Shown here piece by piece: positions 1 to 9,358 of a stretch of 64,000 nucleotides of DNA. Each line of letters begins with the position of its first letter. Positions within the stretch are counted from its first letter, which is position 1. The stretch is from an uncultured Schlesneria sp. (GTDB lineage: Bacteria; Planctomycetota; Planctomycetia; Planctomycetales; Planctomycetaceae): assembly GCA_903871875.1 (NCBI GenBank), contig CAIQIR010000083.1:1-64000 (forward strand), read 5' to 3'. Position numbers and translations under genes: made by a program. The notes beneath the pieces are model-generated. The model saw only the letters and a list, made by a program, of their open reading frames with translations. It was not told where the DNA came from and ran no database searches.

Positions 1-92
1 GCTCTCGATCGGCGTTCAATTCCGTTATCAAAAAGCTGTAATCCAGAATGGGGAGGGGGAAATTCCGCCCTCACGGTCCCAAAACATCCATC

Positions 93-130
93 ATTCATGA
101 ATCGATCGTTCCGCGATCAGTTCATGAATA
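93..130. repeat. Two copies of palindromic TTCATGAAT upstream of the first gene
   Basis: The leading stretch before the first gene shows no supportable coding region. It contains TTCATGAAT at 94-102 and again at 121-129, a 27-bp offset, and the first copy extends to the perfect palindrome ATTCATGAAT. The 11-mer GTTCATGAATA at 120-130 recurs at 860-870 across the stop codon of the first gene. A regulatory role is possible, but chance is not excluded. Confidence 0.3.
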
Positions 131-250
131 ATCCGGGCTAGGGGCTTGCCATTGGAACAAGCCACTTGGATCGTTGCCTCATTCAACCGCGCGAGATAAA
201 GTTAATTGACCTCGCCAACGATTGATCTGGAATGTGCGGAGTTGCTCTTT

Positions 251-871
251 ATGCATCGAATTCTCCGAAATCATGGCGCGATGTTCGTTGCTTTCTGGGC
301 ATTGCTTGTTTCTGTCGCCTGGGCCGAGGAAATCACAGTCGAAGGCAAGAAGCTAGCAGAGAAACTCGACGCCACTGACGTCGAACATCATTGGGAACCG
401 GGGCGATCGGTGGCCTGGAAGACGGGGAAACTGCTTGAGAAACAGGGCGAGTATCGGAAAAGCAATACCCACTGCAGCGCGTTCGTTGCTGCCGCCTGTC
501 TGCACATGGATGTCTATATCCTGCGACCACCCGAACATGAAACCAAAAATCTTGCCAACGCTCAGGCCGACTGGCTCGCGGCGAAAGGCCGCGAAGCAGG
601 ATGGAAGCCGGTCAATAATCCGACCGAGGCACAGCATCTCGCCAATCAAGGCCGGCTGGTTGTGGTTGCATTTCGAGAAACGAATCCTGATCGGAACGGT
701 CACATCGCCATTGTCCGTCCCAGCAATAAGTCGGTGGACAAAATTCCCTTCGAGGGTCCGCAGATCATTCAGGCGGGGGCCACCAATGCTAATAGCACCA
801 GCGTGAAAGAAGGGTTTAGGCATCACGCCAATGCGTTTCCGAACGGCGTCCGGTACTACGTTCATGAATAG
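251..871 (+). CDS. Secreted cysteine amidohydrolase-like protein (NlpC/P60- or CHAP-like)
   Basis: Predicted exported protein of 206 residues. I chose the ATG at 251 because GGAG lies nine bases upstream; a longer TTG-initiated reading frame begins at 206. Residues 1-25 form a signal peptide with a hydrophobic stretch ending in AWA. The motif HCSAFVAAAC puts a cysteine at about residue 75 at the start of a predicted helix. GHIAIV puts a histidine at about residue 151 on a strand. This Cys...His order and spacing match NlpC/P60 and CHAP amidases, which cut peptide cross-links or amides in cell-wall material. The family assignment is inference from those two motifs. The gene stands alone, with the tRNA gene downstream, so context gives no substrate. 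It could also be a transglutaminase-like fold. Confidence 0.6.
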   Translation: MHRILRNHGAMFVAFWALLVSVAWAEEITVEGKKLAEKLDATDVEHHWEPGRSVAWKTGKLLEKQGEYRKSNTHCSAFVAAACLHMDVYILRPPEHETKNLANAQADWLAAKGREAGWKPVNNPTEAQHLANQGRLVVVAFRETNPDRNGHIAIVRPSNKSVDKIPFEGPQIIQAGATNANSTSVKEGFRHHANAFPNGVRYYVHE

Positions 872-1167
872 AATCTAATTGCCATCGGCAAATTCGATGG
901 TCACCGTCTGGATTCGGTCCCATCTCCGAACGAATCTCCAAGCGGTATCTCAGAAATTGAGTGTCCCCGGGCATTATGTCTCCCTGAAATGCGGATTTAG
1001 CGTCTGAAAATAGGCGGTTTCATCAGACGACTGCAAGTTGCTTTACCGAAATCGGAACCTCGATTAGAATGCCTCCGCTGACCCGGTCTGTTTCTCGGAA
1101 AAAATTGGTTCCGAGCAGGTAGGGCGATCGGCCGCAGCGACGGAAGTCATTGCAGAGAAATAGGTTG

Positions 1168-1241
<74 letters not shown>

Positions 1242-1311
1242 TTTTTCTTGACCTGACCAGTCGCAGGCCCAATCACACAAAAGAGTTGGGCTGGCGAGAC
1301 GCTGAGGCGTT

Positions 1312-2799
1312 TCAGTCGATGTTAGTCATCTCTGTCTCACCCATTCGGTCCGCACCAGGACGGCTAACGTTCCGGCGGACTTTTCTGACCATCCGACGTT
1401 CTGGTTCTGGCGTGGCTTGCTCAAGACGAGGTCCGTTGGCAACGCCGCACAGCCAGAGAAACAGAAAACCGTAATCGTGCGGCATCCATTCGCCGATCAA
1501 CGTCAGTGAGACCGCAATCAACGTCGCGGCAACGGCGAAAGGAAAGATTCGTTCGTCTCGATTGACGAAGATCGATTGATTCGCAATGCGCCATGCCGAA
1601 AGCGTACAGACGGCGATAAATGATGCGACACCCGCCCAGCCGAATCGCAACAGCAACAACAGATATTCACAATCGATTGTCCAGAACTCGGCAACGGTTT
1701 GTTTGGCATCTGGTCCGAGTGGTACGTTGACGGGGAATGTCGCGGTTCGCTCAGTGCCGTAACCTAACAATCCGGCCTCACGAACAGCCGGCACGTAAGC
1801 CAATAGCACCAACCACCTGGCCGACATGGCGGTTAAGCGATGTTGTTTGCCTTCGAGTTCAACATTGACTTGCTTGGACGCCGAGCCCCATTTTTTGGCG
1901 CCCCAGTCTTCCAGCTGTTGCAGCACCGCATCTTTCGCGAAATAGCCGACGCCGGCTAGTATCAATCCCGCAATGATCAAAATGGTTCGCCACTTGGGCA
2001 GACAAAAAACCATCGTCAAATAGCAAATCCCCAGCGTCGCGAGTGCCGGACCGCGTGAAGCTGTGGCGAGAATGCCGAACAGACTGACAATCGGCATCGC
2101 GGTCCACCACAACGGTCCATCGCTGCGCAGGCTGCGGTAGACGGCCGCGATGACCCAGGGGATCAACAGGGTCTGCACCATCCCGAACCAGATGGGATGA
2201 CGTGTCGGACCTTCGGCCCGCTTGACACCTCCGCGAATCATGATCTGGGGAGTGCGATCGACAGGGCGTTCACCGAAGACCGGATTTGCGAAATTCACGC
2301 GCGTCAGGGATTCGCTGGTTGCGGCAATTGAGCACAGGGTCGCCACGATGACCGCCACGCCCGTCAGCCAACGCCAGTCCTGGATTGTTTGCACGGCCAA
2401 TCGACCAGCAATGTAGGGAATACTCCATTCGCCGAACGCCCGGACGAAATGAGAGAACGCGAAACCATCATGCCATGAATCCGACGCGACGTGGACGAAG
2501 TAGAGCGCGAACACCGCCCAGTCGCCCGCACGAAATCGCCATGAGATTCGCCTCGCGGGATGAAACAGATTGACCAGCAGCATGATCAAGGATGTGGCCA
2601 CACGCAAATCGATATCAGCTAGTCCGATGGATTCGTCAATCCAGCAGGGGAAGAGAAACGAGATCAACACGCCCGTTCCCAAGCCCGCCACAGGGCCGTG
2701 ATAGATGACCACCACCGCGCAGACGAACAGAATGAACGCCAATAGGCCCCACCACATGGATTGCACTCGCTTTGATATCGCCGAATTCAAACAACCCAT
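1312..2799 (-). CDS. O-antigen ligase/polymerase-like polytopic membrane protein
   Basis: Integral membrane protein of about 495 residues with some ten hydrophobic segments spread along the chain. A large periplasmic-type loop in the second half is richer in charged residues. The segment ATASRGPALA carries the S-R-G signature often seen in O-antigen ligase/Wzy_C proteins, and RHPIWFGM lies before it. Such proteins join or polymerise lipid-linked glycans at the periplasmic face. Translation may begin at ATG 2799 or at the GTG just before it (2802); neither has a strong ribosome site. It lies 1.4 kb from the wza-like gene and on the same strand, so it probably belongs to the same polysaccharide system. 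The ligase versus polymerase role cannot be decided from sequence. The 270 bases upstream hold no gene. Confidence 0.72.
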   Translation of the reverse strand: MGCLNSAISKRVQSMWWGLLAFILFVCAVVVIYHGPVAGLGTGVLISFLFPCWIDESIGLADIDLRVATSLIMLLVNLFHPARRISWRFRAGDWAVFALYFVHVASDSWHDGFAFSHFVRAFGEWSIPYIAGRLAVQTIQDWRWLTGVAVIVATLCSIAATSESLTRVNFANPVFGERPVDRTPQIMIRGGVKRAEGPTRHPIWFGMVQTLLIPWVIAAVYRSLRSDGPLWWTAMPIVSLFGILATASRGPALATLGICYLTMVFCLPKWRTILIIAGLILAGVGYFAKDAVLQQLEDWGAKKWGSASKQVNVELEGKQHRLTAMSARWLVLLAYVPAVREAGLLGYGTERTATFPVNVPLGPDAKQTVAEFWTIDCEYLLLLLRFGWAGVASFIAVCTLSAWRIANQSIFVNRDERIFPFAVAATLIAVSLTLIGEWMPHDYGFLFLWLCGVANGPRLEQATPEPERRMVRKVRRNVSRPGADRMGETEMTNID

Positions 2800-3070
2800 C
2801 ACAGGGCATCCCGCAGGATCGGTTCTTTGTCACCGCTAACGGCGCTGTCGGGCGGGAGGTGCCATCATATCTCGCGATCCAGGAAATGAAACGGGCGATC
2901 CTTTACGAAAAGGTCAGTCAGTTAAAGGCTTGAATAGCCTTAAGCGATTCCCGTATAGTCCTTTGAATTGATGTCGCCCGCTCTTGGCGCTTTCGGGGCA
3001 GTGACGAAATTTCGATCTCAAATCCATCAACCGTTTCGCTGTATTGATGAGATTTGTTTGAGGTATTTCA

Positions 3071-4126
3071 ATGCTCGACCGTCGCCATTTTCTGCTGACT
3101 GCTGTTGCGGCGGCGTCGTTCAGCTCTTTGGCGCGGGCCGTGGAACCCAGGATTCGAGACACTCGAACGATCTCGGTCTTGCCTCAAACGATCGCAGAGA
3201 TCAAAGAACTTCACGAACGATCTCGCGGATATTCCGCAGAACTTCTGCCGGAAGACGAGCCTTTCGAAGTGAAAAGTTTCACCCCTTTTTTGACCGCGCG
3301 CGACGAATTCGAGGCCAAGAAACGACTGCCGAACACCTGCAGTCGTCGACACGCTCTTTCTGTGGGCCTTGAGATCTTAAATGACGACCAAAAGCAGCTG
3401 CCGATATTAAGTCGCGACCAGATTCTCTCTTACCTGAAATCCCATTTTGTTTCTGTGCAAGTCAGGATCTATCGTGAACCGGTGACGCGGGCACTTTATC
3501 TTGGACCGCGCTGTCTAGCTGCGACACGCAGCTTTCAGGGGACACCACTCACCAAGGCGTTTTCTCCGACGGTTGCTGAATCGGTCAACAACATCCGCAG
3601 TTTAGGTCTGCTACTGCCCGATCGCTTGCAGCCGACTCCCGCGCATTTGCGAACGCTGGTCTTGGTTCATAAGAATGAATTGAGTGGAGGTACCAAAGGC
3701 GTAGCGCCGGCCAAATCAAACTACGAATACCTATTTATTCGCGCCCGCGAGGCGGAGCCAGATCGCCTGGAATTACACGCGTTCGCCACATCGGACGAGC
3801 GAACCCGGTTTCATTGGTTGAAACCGGCGGAATCACCCATGATGCCCACCGATTGCAGTGTCCGTGGTGCCGTCCACTTCACAGAGTATTCTCACCAGGG
3901 CCTTTATCCGAAGAGTGCCGTGATTCGACGCTCATTGATCACTGGCCAAAAATCATTTCCTTGGGAGACTGTCGAAGCCTACTCGAAAAAAGTGTTTGGC
4001 AACCCGGCGATGGGACAGATCACCGAAATTCTGGATGCGATCATCACTGGGGATTTCGAGAAAACTGATGCTGCATCTGTTCCCTTGCCACCCAGTAGTC
4101 CTGTTTCCGGTACGGGAAAACCGTAA
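3071..4126 (+). CDS. Tat-exported protein of unknown function
   Basis: A 351-residue protein starting at an ATG with TGAGG upstream. The N-terminus has the twin-arginine pattern DRRHFLL followed by an alanine-rich hydrophobic stretch and a likely cleavage after LARA. Export by the Tat route in a folded state is therefore likely. The mature part is mixed alpha/beta in character, with few cysteines and no motif I recognise. Its C-terminal 25 residues are rich in Ser, Pro and Thr. The gene is convergent with the wza-like gene and shares an inverted repeat with it. Location suggests, but does not prove, a link to cell-surface polysaccharide. Confidence 0.7.
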   Translation: MLDRRHFLLTAVAAASFSSLARAVEPRIRDTRTISVLPQTIAEIKELHERSRGYSAELLPEDEPFEVKSFTPFLTARDEFEAKKRLPNTCSRRHALSVGLEILNDDQKQLPILSRDQILSYLKSHFVSVQVRIYREPVTRALYLGPRCLAATRSFQGTPLTKAFSPTVAESVNNIRSLGLLLPDRLQPTPAHLRTLVLVHKNELSGGTKGVAPAKSNYEYLFIRAREAEPDRLELHAFATSDERTRFHWLKPAESPMMPTDCSVRGAVHFTEYSHQGLYPKSAVIRRSLITGQKSFPWETVEAYSKKVFGNPAMGQITEILDAIITGDFEKTDAASVPLPPSSPVSGTGKP

Positions 4127-4141
4127 CCACTTACCCGTCAG

Positions 4142-4173
4142 GCCTGGCCGACCGTGACAGCGTTGGGCCAGGC
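4142..4173. terminator. Inverted repeat between two convergent genes
   Basis: GCCTGGCC at 4142-4149 pairs perfectly with GGCCAGGC at 4166-4173 around a 16-base loop. It sits between the stop codons of two convergent genes, where a shared bidirectional terminator would be expected. Neither side has a clear T run, so intrinsic termination is uncertain. Confidence 0.45.
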
Positions 4174-4195
4174 GACAACGACGATCTGTACAAGA

Positions 4196-5506
4196 TCAAT
4201 GTGGCAGGATCTGCACGCCAAAGCCCACGAAGTTGAGCAGCAGGTTGGAGTACAATTCACCTGGGCTGAAAAACAGCAACAACTGGTCTTCTGGTTGAAT
4301 GATAATTCGCTCGTTCGGGTCATGCAGGGCACGATTGAGATCGACACGGATGCGCAGTTGCTGTCCGTTGGGAAGTTTTCTGACAATCAGAGCACGCGTA
4401 GGGGGGAACACGTTACCAGGACCAGTACGGAAGATGGCAGCGTTGGTCCCTGGGCCGCCAGAAGCGCCGTTAACCAGAGCAATCGCTTCCAGCACATCGG
4501 TATCGCGATCACGAGGCAGCGGAACCTTTCCACCGGGCAATTGACCACCCGTGTAGAAGTTCTCGACTTCTCGCGGTGGCAGATAGACGACATCGCCGTC
4601 TTCCAGAATGATATCGTCTTCGGTGAACGGCACTGGTGCATCGGGATCGACTCGCAATGGAATCCGGATCAGCTGTCGCTCCCCTTGGACCCACTTGGAG
4701 GCAAATTCTTCAGGTGAGCCCGCGTCTTTGATTTGTTTTTGAATCATCGCAGGGTCGTTGTTCGCGGAGTCACGATTGCGGAAGACCCACACTTCACTGA
4801 ATACATCGATGCCCGGTAGTCCGCCGCTGGCAGCCAACGCATGCAGTACATCGTTTTCATAGGCTGGTAAGTCGATCACTTCGCCGTGGCCGATTTTCGT
4901 ATATGGGGCAGCGATTTTTGGTATGAACTGGGGGATCGGACTTTGGGCATCTTCACGCAAGACGACAACGCGGCGAACGCGGGGCCGAAGCAATGTCAGC
5001 ACAACTCGTTCGCGATCCTTCTGGATCACTCCGGCATCTTCGTAAGCGGCCCGAACGATGTCCGTTGCCTTTTCCAATGTTTGACCCCCCAGTTCTAAGC
5101 GACCCACCAAAGGCAGGCGAACCGATCCGTTCGAACGCACGTCGATCGGCACGCCGGTCGCGGGCGTCGCCACGCGACCATACGGTGGATAGTATTGGCC
5201 TAACATGGAGACGGGCGGGTGAATAATCGATTGATCATCGACTTTGGCTGGCATGATGCCGCCGACATAAACGCCCAACAGGTCGCCTTCGTCGACATGG
5301 TGCCCGTTGGAGGGGCGCTGTTGACTGAGCAAATTCAGATCGATCGGCGTCAAATGTTGCCGACTGCAAGTGCGGAACTCCGACGGAAGCCGGTAAGCCG
5401 GAATCGCGTCGCGAGTGCTCATGATGCAAGAAGTGGATGTCATCGCACACCCGACGCTCAGGCAACTCGAGGTCACGATCAAAATGATGAACGAGATTGG
5501 TTTCAT
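4196..5506 (-). CDS. Wza-like polysaccharide export outer-membrane lipoprotein
   Basis: Periplasmic/outer-membrane export protein of 436 residues, expected to form the channel through which EPS leaves the cell. The start was placed at the ATG giving a lipoprotein signal with cysteine 20 in the lipobox LSVGC. A longer frame of 14 residues upstream lacks a signal. A Poly_export domain begins near VDEGDLLGVYVGG and continues through NGSVRLPLVGRLELGG. SLBB-type beta-grasp repeats follow (LHALAASGGLPGID; VLEAIALVNGASGG). The protein ends with a hydrophobic stretch that could be the amphipathic C-terminal helix of Wza. It lies about 125 bp downstream of a lipoprotein gene on the same strand. The cognate wzc-like kinase is 14 kb away on the other strand. 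Confidence 0.9.
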   Translation of the reverse strand: MKPISFIILIVTSSCLSVGCAMTSTSCIMSTRDAIPAYRLPSEFRTCSRQHLTPIDLNLLSQQRPSNGHHVDEGDLLGVYVGGIMPAKVDDQSIIHPPVSMLGQYYPPYGRVATPATGVPIDVRSNGSVRLPLVGRLELGGQTLEKATDIVRAAYEDAGVIQKDRERVVLTLLRPRVRRVVVLREDAQSPIPQFIPKIAAPYTKIGHGEVIDLPAYENDVLHALAASGGLPGIDVFSEVWVFRNRDSANNDPAMIQKQIKDAGSPEEFASKWVQGERQLIRIPLRVDPDAPVPFTEDDIILEDGDVVYLPPREVENFYTGGQLPGGKVPLPRDRDTDVLEAIALVNGASGGPGTNAAIFRTGPGNVFPPTRALIVRKLPNGQQLRIRVDLNRALHDPNERIIIQPEDQLLLFFSPGELYSNLLLNFVGFGVQILPH

Positions 5507-5630
5507 GGTTGACCGATCCTTCAGCCCTTTGGACTCGCGCAAATCCACTTGACTTCCGTGTTGATTTAAAAACTTTCAGAATGTTTGGTCGCCACTGTGA
5601 CCAGCGGCCTGCAACGATACAGGTCGCATG

Positions 5631-6362
5631 TCAATCAAAACGGGTGTTTTGGTTGAATCCGAGAAGCATTGGGTCAGAGAGTCGGGATTGCGTCGAAGAT
5701 GTTTTGATCCAACTTCCGGAGGTTCGTTTCACCGATTTGATGTCGGAATTCAATTTCAGCGTCAGTGGCGATGGAGGAATGGTGGTTTCGCCCGTGGACG
5801 TTGTTCCCGTTTGCGAAGGTGTTTTTTCTTCGCTTGAATCAGGATCTCCAGAACCGGCGGGGGTATCCATCAACTCGTCTTCATCATCAGCATATTGCGG
5901 GCGCTGCTTCATCCCCAGAATCGTGCGGCCGAGCGGATAAGTCGCTTGGTCAGACGACAAACAACTCGGGTAGCACTGTCGGAACGTTCCGGAAATCGGT
6001 ACCGGGTGATAGCGGTCACGACAGGATGCGATCGCTGCCGCGGCTCCGTCGTGGTAACCCGAGTACCAATTCTCGATCGCGATCTCACCGTGTTCGGATT
6101 GGAATTTGTGAGACCAGTAGTGCTGCGGAGGTACCGGCGGGCATTCTCCGTCGCCGCCCATCAACACATCCGTGTATCCGTGCCGCCAACCGCAGGAGTA
6201 ATGCGACCAGGGAATTGACGAACATCGTTCGTCACCAGCAAACCACCACGCTCGATGGGCGCGGCACTTCTGTGCAGCGCGATATTCGCAATCCTGGAAC
6301 GTAGCGCATCCAATCGAGCTGACCAGCAATAATAGCTCGGCGCAGCGTCGCATCGACATCAT
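5631..6362 (-). CDS. Cysteine- and tryptophan-rich lipoprotein of unknown function
   Basis: Predicted lipoprotein of about 243 residues. A start at one of the clustered ATGs (6362, 6359 or 6353) gives a short signal sequence ending in the lipobox SSIGC. The mature N-terminal half has many Cys, Trp, Tyr and His residues, including WRHGYTDV and WYSGYHDGA. The latter resembles small repeats in planctomycete exported proteins that sit next to export genes. The C-terminal 90 residues are acidic and Ser/Thr/Pro-rich, probably disordered. The family is unknown to me. Same strand as the wza-like gene, so co-transcription is plausible and a role at the outer membrane in EPS secretion is an inference. 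The 267 bases between this gene and the next hold nothing I can support. Confidence 0.65.
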   Translation of the reverse strand: MMSMRRCAELLLLVSSIGCATFQDCEYRAAQKCRAHRAWWFAGDERCSSIPWSHYSCGWRHGYTDVLMGGDGECPPVPPQHYWSHKFQSEHGEIAIENWYSGYHDGAAAAIASCRDRYHPVPISGTFRQCYPSCLSSDQATYPLGRTILGMKQRPQYADDEDELMDTPAGSGDPDSSEEKTPSQTGTTSTGETTIPPSPLTLKLNSDIKSVKRTSGSWIKTSSTQSRLSDPMLLGFNQNTRFD

Positions 6363-6629
6363 GAGAAGCCTCCCTGCAAAGCCAGAATCCATTCAGGGAT
6401 GCACGCCGCGAGCTATTAGGTCGAACATCCTGTCGATGTGTGATCGGCAGATTTTCATGGACTAAAGATCATTTGTCGCAACCCAATGAGAATCGCTAGA
6501 ATCCCGACGGCAGTTGATTTCGGCAGGAACCGAAAAATCGGACGAACAAGAAGTTCCGGCATCATTGAATCACTTCGCAAAACAGCTTCAAACGGTAGAA
6601 CCGTTACAGCCGGAGTGTTTTGACAAACG

Positions 6630-8096
6630 TCAGCGATACTCGGGGGTCGAATTGCCCCAGTTTTGCCAGTTGGCTGCGAACTGTCGCATGAATTCTGCCG
6701 CATCCTCGGGCGAGAATGTCTGAGAATCAAACTGGCTTTGAACAACTAGTTCCCCCAGGGAAATGGTCAGTCCGATTCCAAGACGAGTTTTCGGGCGGAT
6801 TGGGGGAGCTCCTCCTGCCCGGACGAATTGAAGATTGCCGATGACTGGTCGGCCATTTTCTTCGGGAAACCGGCGTCGAACGCCACGAAAGGTGTCGCCC
6901 AAATTGGTGAGTACAGCGGTTGAGAAGCAAATGGGTATCTTCACGGCCGCGCCCACAATTCCCGGAACTGATTGAATTACGGGTAAGGCGTTGACCAGAT
7001 TGTATTGCGAACCGTGTTCTTCAATGTAATCCATTTCGGCGCGAATCGTGGCTAGCAGTGAAGGCCAGTCAAGGCACAGGCTGGTGTGTCTGGTGATGAA
7101 CACAAAACTCAGCCGATTCGCCGCCGGCAGAAATTGGTCGCTCGGTTCTCGCAAATCGACGGGAACGAGAATCCGGTACAGTCGATCGCTGCCTGATTCT
7201 CCGTGTGATCGATTCCATTTCGCGATCGAATTCAGCAGGATCGCGATTGCCACATCATTTAATCGAATGCGCGAACCGCGTAATCGATCACGAAATTGGG
7301 CCACCTCCGACCGGGAAAATCGGAAACTGAGAATCTCAATAGGCCCGCGTCCACGCAGGCGAGGAAGCTTTGTCGAAGTTCGTAATGGTGTGGGGTGCTG
7401 TGAGAGAAATTGGTAAATCGTGCGAATTCGTTGCATTAACGTCACGGGTTCTGCGGGAACAAGTTCGGTTTTGGGACGGGGCGGTGTGCGAGTAAATTCG
7501 CCGCGACGACGCAAGCGTTCATAATCCAGCTGGTCGAAGCGGACATGTTTCTGTTCCGGCGCCATGATGGCCGCATAGGCCGTGAGCCAATCCAGAATCA
7601 CCCGTCGAGCACCCCGGCCGTCACATACCGCGTGATGAAACGTGAACCGAATTTCCGAGTTGACTCCGTCGGTTGTTCCCGAAACGCGAAAGCCAGGTTG
7701 TTTCCTCAGATCGATCCGCAGGCTTCCCGATTCTGTCACCGGTTCACCCCATCTGACTTCATCGGAAGGAAAGACAACCGCCGTCCAGTGCCAACGCGAA
7801 TGGCATTTTCGGACGATGGCGCTGAGTAGCGGATTTCGTTGAATGACCTCACCCATGGCTGTTTCGAATGCCGCTTGGTGAAGCTGTCCGGTCAGTTCCA
7901 GTAAGACCGTATAGGTTCGGGGGTAATCACGGTGGTCATCAACCAGCATGAATTTTTCAAAAGCGGTGAGTGGCAACGGAAAGAGATCGTGCGGCGGCAG
8001 ATGTTTACAGGGCTCAAGCGGTTCGACGATCTCCGGTGTCGCGACACATGCGGTGTCCACGTCGAGAGAATCGGCCAATCGCGCACTGTGTTTCAT
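6630..8096 (-). CDS. Condensation/WS-DGAT-like CoA-dependent acyltransferase
   Basis: A 488-residue member of the condensation-domain/alcohol acyltransferase superfamily. These enzymes transfer acyl groups from CoA or carrier proteins to alcohols or amines. The catalytic signature HHAVCDG (HHxxxDG) lies at residues 154-160. PLTAFEKFML near residue 45 and LVPVDLR in the second half also fit the superfamily. The ATG at 8096 overlaps the stop of the Rieske oxygenase gene in an ATGA quartet, which implies translational coupling; I prefer it to a start 57 bases upstream. As the last gene of the polyketide operon it may esterify or amidate the product. The acceptor is unknown. WS/DGAT, PapA-type and NRPS condensation-like functions cannot be told apart here. 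Confidence 0.78.
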   Translation of the reverse strand: MKHSARLADSLDVDTACVATPEIVEPLEPCKHLPPHDLFPLPLTAFEKFMLVDDHRDYPRTYTVLLELTGQLHQAAFETAMGEVIQRNPLLSAIVRKCHSRWHWTAVVFPSDEVRWGEPVTESGSLRIDLRKQPGFRVSGTTDGVNSEIRFTFHHAVCDGRGARRVILDWLTAYAAIMAPEQKHVRFDQLDYERLRRRGEFTRTPPRPKTELVPAEPVTLMQRIRTIYQFLSQHPTPLRTSTKLPRLRGRGPIEILSFRFSRSEVAQFRDRLRGSRIRLNDVAIAILLNSIAKWNRSHGESGSDRLYRILVPVDLREPSDQFLPAANRLSFVFITRHTSLCLDWPSLLATIRAEMDYIEEHGSQYNLVNALPVIQSVPGIVGAAVKIPICFSTAVLTNLGDTFRGVRRRFPEENGRPVIGNLQFVRAGGAPPIRPKTRLGIGLTISLGELVVQSQFDSQTFSPEDAAEFMRQFAANWQNWGNSTPEYR

Positions 8097-9358
8097 AGGT
8101 CGATCGATGAAGTTGCAAGGTGGCAAGGAGGATTGATCGGAGAACAGTCGCAAGCCACAGCCGTCCTCACGTCACTTATTGTTGAGCACGAGGCCTCTGC
8201 GGTGGTTTGCTGCGATTGGTTCTGGAGCCATCGTTGGAATTCATAAATGCGTTCCTCGCAACGCCCTAGCATGCCTGGATTGTGCGAAGAATTGAGTCCT
8301 CGTTGAATTGCCGTGTAAAGTCGAAAGTCCTCTTGCAGAATCTTGAGCGTGATGCCGGCCACGAGACGTCCCCAGAGACGACTACATTGTCGCGACACGA
8401 AGGATTTACCCACGCGACCGAACTGATAGATCACCGATGTGCAGGTTTGCGATCCCGTGGGCCGCACGACATGTAGCAGGCTGACCATATCCGTGAGTGA
8501 AAACAGGATGTTGGGAAACAGATGATGTTGCCGGTAGGCGGATGTTGGAGCACGGTCGGTTAGCAGATGCAATGCTCGACCTTCAATTCTCTGAAACCAT
8601 GCATCGATTCGGGAATGAGGTGCAAAGGGCAGCGTGGTTTGGAACGAACTTCCCGTTTCGCCAAGGAAGTGTTCGGACCGCGCTTCGCCGGGGTCCTCGC
8701 GAAATGTTTCGGGATGGACAGCGGGGACATGGTAGGCTTCCAGCGTATTCTCGACTGGAATTTTCCAATTCACATGATGTGGAAACTCACGCGAGAGTAC
8801 GACTTCCCATCCTTCACCAAATCCGTGAAGCAAAGGTTCCAGTTGATCACCAGCAGCCGTTCTCAGGTCGGGGGCGATGGCGTCCAGATTGACAAAGACC
8901 AACGGTCCCAGCGTCTCCACGCGGTAGACAGGGATTCTTAACGATGCGCGATCAAGCGGCGCGAAATTCTGAGCCAGTGGGATTCGTTGTGTCGCGCCCG
9001 ACGCATCATATTCCCAACCGTGATACTGACATCGCAATTTTGGCGAGGATCCCTTTCGTTCGCTGGTCAGCAGGCAATGTCGGTGAGCACAGACATTGGA
9101 AACCGCGTGGATATTGCCCCCGATATTGCGAACTTGAATCGGCTGACCACAAATCTCGACAGTCAGGAAATCGCCGGGGCGCGATAAGTCGGTCTGAAGT
9201 CCGACAAAATGCCAACTCTTCGCGAACACGTTCGATACCTCCCACGAATAGCTGTCATCCGACCCATAGGCGGACGGGGGGAGTAAGTGCGGCAGTCGTT
9301 CAGTGGCGTGAAACACGGCGATCCCTTGATAACTAAGAGGAAAGCCAGGCGGCAACAT
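8093..9358 (-). CDS. Rieske non-heme iron oxygenase
   Basis: A 421-residue oxygenase resembling the alpha subunit of ring-hydroxylating enzymes. It should use a [2Fe-2S] Rieske centre and a mononuclear iron to insert oxygen. Rieske ligands are visible as CAH at residues 90-92 and CQYH at 110-113. The iron site is ENTLEAYHVPAVH, with histidines at about 210 and 215. QEDF near the C-terminus supplies the likely aspartate. The ATG at 9358 lies 26 bases inside the end of the synthase gene; upstream in-frame codons overlap that gene further and look non-native. No reductase or ferredoxin partner is in the operon, so electrons must come from elsewhere. It probably hydroxylates or desaturates the synthase product; the substrate is inference. 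Confidence 0.88.
   Translation of the reverse strand: MLPPGFPLSYQGIAVFHATERLPHLLPPSAYGSDDSYSWEVSNVFAKSWHFVGLQTDLSRPGDFLTVEICGQPIQVRNIGGNIHAVSNVCAHRHCLLTSERKGSSPKLRCQYHGWEYDASGATQRIPLAQNFAPLDRASLRIPVYRVETLGPLVFVNLDAIAPDLRTAAGDQLEPLLHGFGEGWEVVLSREFPHHVNWKIPVENTLEAYHVPAVHPETFREDPGEARSEHFLGETGSSFQTTLPFAPHSRIDAWFQRIEGRALHLLTDRAPTSAYRQHHLFPNILFSLTDMVSLLHVVRPTGSQTCTSVIYQFGRVGKSFVSRQCSRLWGRLVAGITLKILQEDFRLYTAIQRGLNSSHNPGMLGRCEERIYEFQRWLQNQSQQTTAEASCSTISDVRTAVACDCSPINPPCHLATSSIDL

Noticed and set aside
4154-4717. 187-codon plus-strand frame
   Set aside because: It overlaps the wza-like gene in antisense, while the opposite strand has a complete known family.
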